From: an uncultured Clostridia bacterium
Lineage (GTDB): Bacteria; Bacillota; Clostridia; Oscillospirales; Acutalibacteraceae
Length of the DNA stretch: 9,120 nt
NCBI GenBank assembly: GCA_946405565.1
Contig: CAMJHU010000044.1
Coordinates: 1-9,120 of the forward strand
Reading direction: 5' to 3'
Below, in pieces: positions 3,515-9,120 of the stretch (its first letter is position 1; every line of letters starts with the position of its first letter). The notes beneath the pieces were generated by a model. The model did no database searches and had not been told where the DNA came from. It saw only the letters and a program-made list of their open reading frames with translations. The position numbers and the translations under genes are program-made.

Positions 3515-5994
3515 CAACCACAAACAAACGACCCGATTGGTGGGAATGGCTGCGCCGTTCTCCCTATGTCAGGCGGGAGGGGCGCTATGGATATGTGCTG
3601 GCGGTCGGCTTTCTGACGGCACTGTGCGTGATGATACCTTTTATGGTGTATGACAAGGGGTATTTCCTGCTCTACGGCGATTTCAACGTGCAGCAGTATC
3701 CGTTTTATATGCACGTTCACGACGCGCTGCACAAGGGAGAATTCGGCTGGGATTTCAAGACAGACTTGGGCGTGAACCTCATCGGGTCATACAGTTTTTA
3801 CAATCTGGGTTCGCCCTTCTTTCTGGCGACGCTGCTGCTGCCGTCGGGCGCGGTGCCGTACCTGATCGGTCCGCTGCTGGCGCTGAAAATCGGCTGCTGC
3901 GCGACCACGGGGTACGCCTATATCCGCCGCTTCACGCGTTACGACGAATTCGCGGTGATGGGCGGCATGATGTATGCCTTTTCGGGATTTTCCGTGTTCA
4001 ATATGTTTTTCAACCATTTTCACGAGCCGATGGTGTTTTTTCCGCTGATGCTCATCGCGCTGGAAGAATTCATGGAGCATGACCGGCGTGGCTGGTTTGC
4101 CGTGACAGTGGCGGTGAATGCCTTTGTCAACTATTACTTCTTTGTGGCAGAGGCGTGTTTTGTGGCGATTTACTTCTTTGTGCGGCTGGCAGGCAGCAAG
4201 AAATGGCGGCTGACACCCCGCAAATTCGGTACGCTGGCGTTTGAGACGGTGCTGGGCTTTGCGATGGCGGGCGTGATGGTGCTGCCGTCGGTGTGGGAAG
4301 TGGCGCAGAATCCCCGCACGGAGCAAAAACTGTACGGCTGGAACGCGCTGGTCTATGCCAAGCCGCAGCGCTATCTGAACATATTGGAAGCGTTCTTCTT
4401 CCCGCCCGACCTGCCTGCCCGTCCCAATTTCACCCCCGATTCCAATACCAAATGGGGTTCGGTAGCAGCCTGTCTGCCGCTGTTCGGCATGACCGGCGTG
4501 ATCGCGTGGCTGCAGGGACGCAAGGGACACTGGCTGCGCCGGATGATCATCATCTGCTTCTTCATGGCGTTCATCCCGATTCTCAATGCGTCGTTCCAGC
4601 TCCTGAGCGCCACCTATTATGCCCGCTGGTTCTTTCTGTTCACGCTGATGAACGCGCTGGCGACGGTGATGGCGCTCAGCAACAGCGATATGAACTGGGA
4701 TCGCGCTGTGAAGTGGGCGGCGGGTATTACGGCGGCGATTGCCTTCGGCATTGGCTTCATGGTCAAGACGCTGCCCGACGAGGAAAAGGAGATTCCGCTG
4801 GAATTCGGTTTGATGGAATACCGCGACCGTTTCTGGATTTATGTGGCGATTGCGATGCTGTCGCTGATGATGACGGCGATGCTGCTGAAACTGCTGCGGG
4901 AAAAAGACCGGATGCGGGTGTACTCGCTGGGCATGGCGGGCATTGTGACCGTGTATGCCGCGACCTGTATTATTTTCATCGGGCAGGGCAAGACGCTCTC
5001 CTATGACAGCCGGGATTATATCATTCCCTATGCCCTCAGCCGCGGAGAGAACATTCATCTGCCCGGGCTCAAAAAAGCGCAGTACCGTGTGGATTTTTAC
5101 AAGGACATGGACAATATGGGCATGTTCTGGGACACCTCCTGCATTCAGGCGTTTCACTCGATCGTGCCGCCGTCGGTGATGGACTTTTACGAATCGGTGG
5201 GTGTGGAACGCGGCGTAGGCAGCCGTCCCGGCACCGATGTGTACGCGATACGTTCGCTGCTGAGCGTGAAATATCTCTTTGACAATGCCGAAAAAGGTGA
5301 GTTCCGGCAGAAAACCGTGGTGGACGGGCAGATCAGGGAAACCAGGATGCCGGGATGGTCGTATCTCAAAACCGAGGGCGGGTATGACGTCTGGCAGAAT
5401 GACGGCTATATTCCGTATGGCTTTACCTATGATTACTATATTTCGCAGAAAAACATGGAAGAGGCGTTTGCGACGGGCGACCACGCCAGTCTGATGCTGC
5501 GGGCGCTGGTACTCAGCAGTCCCAGTCAGGAACAGCGGCTCAGCGACATTCTGACGCCGCTCCCCAACGATATGACCGCCTTCCATGAGAGCAGCTATCT
5601 GTCGGACTGTGCCGACCGTGCGCGGGAATGCTGCTATGATTTCCGCACCGACCGGGAAGGATTCTCGGCTTCGATTAATCTGTCGCGCAGGAACGCGGTG
5701 TTCTTCAGCATTCCGTGGCAGGAGGGCTGGCAGGCGTATGTCAACGGAAAGCGGGTGCGTATCGAAAAGGTCAACGTCGGCTTTATGGCGGTGGTCTGTC
5801 CGGAGGGACATTCCGACATCCGCTTTGTATACCATACGCCGCTGCTCCGGCTGGGCATATGGGTTACAGTGACAGCGCTGGCAGCCTTCGGCGTGTACGC
5901 GGTGGTCTTTGCCTATGACCCGGAGCGGGGCAGGGTGGTCTGGCTGGTCAGGCTGAGCCGGTGGATTCGGCAGAGAAGGAAAGGAGCCGCGTGA
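3511..5994 (+). CDS. YfhO-family membrane protein (GT-C-like glycosyltransferase)
   Basis: The protein is 827 residues long, close to the usual size for YfhO proteins. An N-terminal membrane helix (about 27-47) leads to the conserved loop YGDFNVQQYPF (55-65), where the aspartate is the likely catalytic-type residue. Many further membrane segments follow to about 490, including LNASFQLLSATYYARWFFLF at 358-377. A large extracytoplasmic domain (about 495-775) ends with the family hallmark IPWQEGWQAYVNGKRV (734-749) and IRFVYHTP (770-777), before a last helix (about 780-800) and a basic tail. In B. subtilis, YfhO is implicated with CsbB in adding sugar to lipoteichoic acid, so a surface-polymer glycosylation role is inferred here. 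No CsbB-like gene is in the window; the adjacent Gpi18-like enzyme may be the partner. Start overlap with that gene and the four-base gap to the next indicate an operon. Confidence 0.88.
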   Translation: MTTTNKRPDWWEWLRRSPYVRREGRYGYVLAVGFLTALCVMIPFMVYDKGYFLLYGDFNVQQYPFYMHVHDALHKGEFGWDFKTDLGVNLIGSYSFYNLGSPFFLATLLLPSGAVPYLIGPLLALKIGCCATTGYAYIRRFTRYDEFAVMGGMMYAFSGFSVFNMFFNHFHEPMVFFPLMLIALEEFMEHDRRGWFAVTVAVNAFVNYYFFVAEACFVAIYFFVRLAGSKKWRLTPRKFGTLAFETVLGFAMAGVMVLPSVWEVAQNPRTEQKLYGWNALVYAKPQRYLNILEAFFFPPDLPARPNFTPDSNTKWGSVAACLPLFGMTGVIAWLQGRKGHWLRRMIIICFFMAFIPILNASFQLLSATYYARWFFLFTLMNALATVMALSNSDMNWDRAVKWAAGITAAIAFGIGFMVKTLPDEEKEIPLEFGLMEYRDRFWIYVAIAMLSLMMTAMLLKLLREKDRMRVYSLGMAGIVTVYAATCIIFIGQGKTLSYDSRDYIIPYALSRGENIHLPGLKKAQYRVDFYKDMDNMGMFWDTSCIQAFHSIVPPSVMDFYESVGVERGVGSRPGTDVYAIRSLLSVKYLFDNAEKGEFRQKTVVDGQIRETRMPGWSYLKTEGGYDVWQNDGYIPYGFTYDYYISQKNMEEAFATGDHASLMLRALVLSSPSQEQRLSDILTPLPNDMTAFHESSYLSDCADRARECCYDFRTDREGFSASINLSRRNAVFFSIPWQEGWQAYVNGKRVRIEKVNVGFMAVVCPEGHSDIRFVYHTPLLRLGIWVTVTALAAFGVYAVVFAYDPERGRVVWLVRLSRWIRQRRKGAA

Positions 5995-5998
5995 GCAG

Positions 5999-7345
5999 GT
6001 GACGGAGCAAGAAAAAATCCGGCAGGACGCGCCGTTGTATGAAGCCCTGTGTGATTATGCCGCGCAGGGAAGAGCGTCCTTTCATACGCCGGGGCATAAG
6101 GGGCAGGCGGCGGAGCTGCTGTCGCTGCCGCTTTGGATGGACTTAACCGAGCTGCCCGAAACCGATTCCCTTTTTGAGTGCAGCGGCGCTATCCGGGAAG
6201 CGGAACGGCGCGCGGCGGAACTCTTCGGCGCGGCGGACACGGCGATTTCGGCGGGAGGCTGCACACTTGCCATTCAGGGGATGCTGGCAGCCTTTACAAA
6301 ACCGGGCGATACGGTGCTTTTTTCGCGCAACCTCCACCGCAGCGCGGTCAATGCCGCGATGCTGCTGGATTTGCGTCCGGTATGGCTGGCGCACAGCCGG
6401 GACGCGGGGGAGGGACTGCCCGGACGGATTGCGCCGTCAGAAGTGGCGGCGGCGTTGACCGTTCATCCCGGAGCGGCGGCGGTCTATCTCACCTCGCCCG
6501 ATTATTACGGCTGCCTCTCCGACCTGAAAGGCATAGCGGCAGTCTGTCGGCAATACGGTGTGCCGCTGCTGGTGGACAACGCGCACGGAACCCATCTGAT
6601 TGCCTTCGGGCTTCATCCGCTGCAATGCGGCGCGTCGGCATCCGCCTGTTCCGCGCACAAGACGCTGCCCGTCCTGACCGGCGGCGCGTGGCTGCACTGT
6701 GCCGAGCCGGACGCGGCTCCGCGGCTGAAATCCGCGATGGCGCTGTTCGGCTCCACCAGCCCCTGCTATCTGACGATGGCATCGCTGGATGTGGCGCGGG
6801 CATGGCTGGCGCGGGAGGGTATGGCAGCTTTTCGCCGTCTGGCGGAGACGGTGAAGGAACTGCGTACACTGGCGCGGAAAGTGGGCTTCGGTCTGCCCCA
6901 AGGAGAGTGTGACCCGGTGCGGCTGACGCTGCTGCCGTCGGCAGTGGGATTTTCGGGAGAGGAAGCGGCGGATTATTTCCGGATGCAGGGCGCGGAATGT
7001 GAACACTGTGACCGCGCAGCGGTGGTCTTTATTCTCACGCCGTTCAACAGCGAGCGGGATATCGCGGTGCTGCGCCGTGCGATTGAACGTTTTCCCGTGC
7101 GGGCGCCGATATCGCTGCCCCCGGGGGAGACGGTGCTGCCGTCCATGGCTATGCCGCCGCGCGCGGCGCTCACACGGGGCAGTGTGCGGGTGCCGACAGA
7201 GCAGGCAGCGGGGAGGATTGCGGCGGAGGCGGCGTGTCCCTGTCCGCCGGGGGTGCCGATTGTCATGCCCGGCGAACGGGTGGATGACAAATGCGTAAAA
7301 ATTCTGTTAAGCACTGGAATTCAGGAAATAAGTGTGATACAATAG
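5999..7345 (+). CDS. Orn/Lys/Arg decarboxylase-family PLP enzyme (YaaO-like)
   Basis: This 448-residue protein is a fold-type I PLP enzyme of the Orn/Lys/Arg decarboxylase group. Motifs in order are SFHTPGHKG (27-35), DLTELPETDSLFECSGAIREAE (48-69), SRNLHRSA (109-116), LTSPDYYGCLSDL (164-176), LLVDNAHGTH (190-199; D193 should contact the PLP ring nitrogen) and SAHKTLPVLTGGAWLH (218-233; K221 should carry PLP). It starts with GTG, preceded by AAGGAG at 5981-5986 with a 12-base gap; no ATG lies before the essential N-terminal motif. The YaaO homologue of B. subtilis sits in the same neighbourhood, upstream of darA and holB. Oddities are DNAHG where the family usually reads DEAHG, and GGCT (86-89) where I expect NGST. 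Lysine or arginine decarboxylation is therefore uncertain. It is slightly shorter than YaaO (about 480). Confidence 0.85.
   Translation: MTEQEKIRQDAPLYEALCDYAAQGRASFHTPGHKGQAAELLSLPLWMDLTELPETDSLFECSGAIREAERRAAELFGAADTAISAGGCTLAIQGMLAAFTKPGDTVLFSRNLHRSAVNAAMLLDLRPVWLAHSRDAGEGLPGRIAPSEVAAALTVHPGAAAVYLTSPDYYGCLSDLKGIAAVCRQYGVPLLVDNAHGTHLIAFGLHPLQCGASASACSAHKTLPVLTGGAWLHCAEPDAAPRLKSAMALFGSTSPCYLTMASLDVARAWLAREGMAAFRRLAETVKELRTLARKVGFGLPQGECDPVRLTLLPSAVGFSGEEAADYFRMQGAECEHCDRAAVVFILTPFNSERDIAVLRRAIERFPVRAPISLPPGETVLPSMAMPPRAALTRGSVRVPTEQAAGRIAAEAACPCPPGVPIVMPGERVDDKCVKILLSTGIQEISVIQ
7332..7343 (+). promoter_or_regulatory. Possible extended -10 promoter for darA-holB-ricT
   Basis: TGATACAAT (7335-7343) reads as an extended -10 element, TG-A-TACAAT, overlapping the stop codon of the preceding gene. 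No good -35 box lies at 17 bases; CTGGAA at 7314-7319 is a three-of-six match at an 18-base gap. It would give the darA group a start independent of the upstream operon. Confidence 0.4.
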
Positions 7346-7363
7346 AATTGTTTATTTTTGCAA

Positions 7364-7397
7364 GCGCCGCGGTGGTTCTGTTTTTCTCAGGCGGCGT
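7364..7397 (+). other. Leader hairpin just upstream of the darA ribosome site
   Basis: GCGCCGC (7364-7370) can pair with GCGGCGT (7391-7397; one G-U) around a 20-base loop containing T5. The stem ends five bases before the darA ribosome site (GGAGAGGT, 7402-7409). It could attenuate or insulate expression, but a stem of seven pairs in GC-rich DNA may be fortuitous. Confidence 0.3.
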
Positions 7398-7418
7398 ATC
7401 CGGAGAGGTTGATTATTT

Positions 7419-7742
7419 ATGAAGCTTTTGCTTGCCATTGTCAATAATGACGACAGCTCTGCCGTCGCCAATCATCTGACCGCCAAGGGATTTATCGCCA
7501 CCAAGCTGTCCACGACGGGCGGCTTCCTCAAGGCGGGAAATACCACCTTCCTCATCGGTACCGAGGATGGGAAGGTGGAAGAGGTCATTGAGATTATCAA
7601 AACCTTCTCGCACAAGAGAAAACAGGTGGTGGGTGATGAAACGGAATTCGACTTCACGCTGTTCAAGAGTGTGCCGGTGGAGGTCACGGTAGGCGGCGCG
7701 GCGATTTTCGTGCTGGACGTGGAGAATTTTGTGAAATGCTGA
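7419..7742 (+). CDS. darA: Cyclic-di-AMP receptor DarA (YaaQ/PstA family, PII-like)
   Basis: The 107-residue protein aligns along its whole length with B. subtilis DarA/YaaQ (109 residues). Its N-terminal MKLLLAIV strand is followed by the signature TKLSTTGGFLKAGNTTFLIG (28-47), which supplies much of the cyclic-di-AMP pocket in known structures. After the helix with DGKVEEVIEIIK comes a shorter variable loop (about 67-80) and the closing VPVEVTVGGAAIFVLDVENF. DarA proteins are trimeric PII-like sensors that bind cyclic-di-AMP; their downstream target is not established in most species. GGAGAGGT at 7402-7409 serves the ATG at 7419. The gene overlaps holB by seven bases (7736-7742), so the two are probably cotranscribed and coupled. 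In B. subtilis yaaR separates them; it is absent here. Confidence 0.95.
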   Translation: MKLLLAIVNNDDSSAVANHLTAKGFIATKLSTTGGFLKAGNTTFLIGTEDGKVEEVIEIIKTFSHKRKQVVGDETEFDFTLFKSVPVEVTVGGAAIFVLDVENFVKC

Positions 7743-8767
7743 CCCATGGCGCGGAGGATGCCGTCAAGAATCTTTCAAGGCTGTTCTGCGGAAACCGCGA
7801 GGCGGTGACGGCGCTGGCGGAAATGACAGCGGAAGGACGTCTGCCGCACGCGTGGATTCTGGAAGGCGCCGACGGTCTGGGCAAATCGACCTTTGCGCGG
7901 CTGATTGCGCAGGGCGCGATGTGTACCTGTCTGCAGCCGTGGGCGGGGGAATGTTCCCACTGCCGCAAGGTGCGCAGCGGCATTCATCCTGACCTGACGG
8001 TGGTGACGGGAAGCGGGAAAATAAACGCTATCTCCATCGACGCGGTGCGGAAGGTGCGGACCGATGCCTATATCGCACCCAATGAGGCAGACAAACGGGT
8101 ATTTGTGCTGGAGGACTGCGACAATATGCAGTCCGCGGCGCAAAACGCGTTTCTCAAGCTTTTTGAGGAAGCGCCGCCGAGAGTGATATTTGTGATGACC
8201 TGCCGCTCGGCGATGCACCTGCTGGAAACAATCCGTTCCCGCGGTCGGATGGTGACGCTTTGTCCTGTGAATCCGGAGGAAGGGGCGGCTTTTCTGTGCC
8301 AACTTCATCCGGAGTGGGACGCGGCAGAGACGGCGGAAGTCTGCGAAAAAAACGGGGGGAACCTCGGCGATACGCTGCGGGCGCTTCAGCCGGCTGACGG
8401 AGACGGGACGGAGGACACGGATGACCTGGCGGATACGCTCACAAGGGAGATTGTGACAGCGATGTGCGGCGGCAGCGAGCTGACATTGGCGGCAGCCTGC
8501 GGACATATCGGACGGGACCGTCTGCTGGCGGCAAGGGTCTGTGCGCGGTTGAGCGAGGCGCTTCGCCGCGCCCTGATGGTTTCGGTGGGCGCACAGGATA
8601 TACTGGAGCATCCGGACGCCGAGGTGCTGCGGCTGGGCGCATTGATTCCTACGCCGGCACTTATGAAACAGATCGAAGAAATACAAACGCTGAGCGATTG
8701 GCTTGGAATTAATATCAATATGCCGCTTTTTTCTACAAAACTGGCAATTGTGTTGCAGCGGAGGTAA
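7736..8767 (+). CDS. holB: DNA polymerase III delta-prime subunit (clamp loader)
   Basis: This 343-residue AAA+ protein is the delta-prime subunit of the replication clamp loader, which loads the beta clamp on DNA. Walker A is GADGLGKS (44-51). A cysteine cluster (C63, C65, C73, C76) before HPDL marks the usual zinc module. RVFVLEDCDNM (121-131) is the Walker B region, AQNAFLKLFEEAPP (135-148) matches the family's NAxLKxLEEPP, and TIRSRGR (165-171) replaces the usual TIxSRCQ while keeping the arginine. The C-terminal helical domain is complete. The ATG at 7736 overlaps the darA stop (ATGCTGA), with GGAG at 7721-7724 as a ribosome site. The second cysteine of the usual zinc set appears to be A70, with C65 a possible replacement. 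ricT follows one base after the stop, as in the B. subtilis cluster. Confidence 0.93.
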   Translation: MLTHGAEDAVKNLSRLFCGNREAVTALAEMTAEGRLPHAWILEGADGLGKSTFARLIAQGAMCTCLQPWAGECSHCRKVRSGIHPDLTVVTGSGKINAISIDAVRKVRTDAYIAPNEADKRVFVLEDCDNMQSAAQNAFLKLFEEAPPRVIFVMTCRSAMHLLETIRSRGRMVTLCPVNPEEGAAFLCQLHPEWDAAETAEVCEKNGGNLGDTLRALQPADGDGTEDTDDLADTLTREIVTAMCGGSELTLAAACGHIGRDRLLAARVCARLSEALRRALMVSVGAQDILEHPDAEVLRLGALIPTPALMKQIEEIQTLSDWLGININMPLFSTKLAIVLQRR

Positions 8768-8768
8768 T

Positions 8769-9120
8769 ATGGCAGAGATTATTGGTGTACGATTTAAGCA
8801 GGGCGGGAAAATCTACTATTTCAGCCCGAACGAAGAGACGCTGGAAGTGGGCAGTTATGCGGTGGTAGAGACGGCGCGGGGAATTGAGTGCGGCGAGGTG
8901 GTGCTGGATCGGCGGCATATCAATGACCGTGAGCTCAACCGTGATATCAAACCCATTATCCGGAAGGCAACGGAGAGCGATATGGCGCATATGGAGGACA
9001 ATCAGCGCAAAGCAAAACGTGCGTTTGACATCTGCCGTCAGAAGATCAAGGCGCACGGGCTGGCGATGAACCTGCTGGAAGCGGAATATACGTTTGACAA
9101 CAGCAAGATTGTCTTTAAGT
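8769..9120 (+). CDS. ricT: RicT (YaaT), PSP1-domain protein, N-terminal part
   Basis: An open frame of 117 codons starts at ATG 8769 and continues past the window end. It reads MAEIIGVRFKQGGKIYYF, then VVETARGIECGEVV (32-45) and AFDICRQKIKAHGLAMNL (84-101), followed by AEYTFDNSKIVF. This matches the first part of B. subtilis RicT/YaaT (about 275 residues), the PSP1 domain. RicT forms a complex with RicA and RicF that supports RNase Y-dependent RNA maturation and, in B. subtilis, competence and sporulation. The cysteines that bind the iron-sulfur clusters lie further downstream and cannot be checked. GGAGG at 8760-8764 overlaps the end of holB, and only one base separates the holB stop from this start, so translation is probably coupled. 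Position directly after holB is conserved in Firmicutes. Confidence 0.95.
   Translation, partial: MAEIIGVRFKQGGKIYYFSPNEETLEVGSYAVVETARGIECGEVVLDRRHINDRELNRDIKPIIRKATESDMAHMEDNQRKAKRAFDICRQKIKAHGLAMNLLEAEYTFDNSKIVFK

Noticed and set aside
3787..5835. Open frame of 682 codons on the minus strand
   Set aside because: It lies entirely opposite the YfhO-family gene, is very rich in His, Arg and Gln as antisense frames of GC-rich genes are, and has no recognisable domain.
7346..7418. Cyclic-di-AMP (ydaO-type) riboswitch upstream of darA
   Set aside because: The gap is only 73 bases, too short for that riboswitch, and its conserved core was not seen.

Overview
The window looks like chromosome from a spore-forming (or spore-former-derived) Clostridia-type Firmicute of moderately high GC, plausibly in or near the Oscillospiraceae/Ruminococcaceae. 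The basis is a SpoIIGA-SigE sporulation pair, a DarA-HolB-RicT cluster in the order known from Bacillus subtilis (yaaQ, holB, yaaT), GGAGG-type ribosome sites and GC-rich coding DNA. The taxonomic placement is inference. I see no transposase, integrase, phage gene, tRNA, rRNA or CRISPR array.

Layout. Positions 1-273 hold the C-terminus of the pro-sigma-E protease SpoIIGA, followed 19 bases later by the mother-cell sigma factor gene sigE (293-1042) and a terminator hairpin. sigG, which commonly follows sigE, is not here. Positions 1043-1464 are an AT-rich, gene-free stretch packed with hairpins, T-runs and short repeats, including a 32-base direct repeat and several hairpins built from the same GTGGTCC-type arm. 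It separates sigE from a convergent small SCP2-domain gene (1797-1465, minus strand). Positions 1798-1987 are a divergent promoter region: a near-consensus promoter faces left into the SCP2 gene, and another faces right with an operator-like repeat over its -10 box.

From 1988 rightward everything is on the plus strand and tightly packed. A Gpi18-like GT-C glycosyltransferase (1988-3514) overlaps a YfhO-family membrane protein (3511-5994) by four bases. Four bases further on lies a GTG-started PLP-dependent decarboxylase-family gene (5999-7345). After a 73-base gap with a possible internal promoter come the cyclic-di-AMP receptor darA (7419-7742), overlapping the clamp-loader delta-prime gene holB (7736-8767), and one base later ricT (8769 to past the window end). 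In B. subtilis the corresponding run is yaaO, tmk, darA, yaaR, holB, ricT; tmk and yaaR are absent here.

How the genes fit together. The two polytopic membrane enzymes probably act as a pair that decorates a cell-surface polymer or lipid with sugar, by analogy with YfhO in lipoteichoic acid glycosylation. The second half is a conserved housekeeping cluster (second-messenger sensing, DNA replication, RNA-processing/sporulation accessory). I found no clearly new multi-gene system. The least explained parts are the repeat/hairpin island at 1117-1480, the operator-like repeat at 1938-1989, and the altered active-site motifs in the decarboxylase-like protein.
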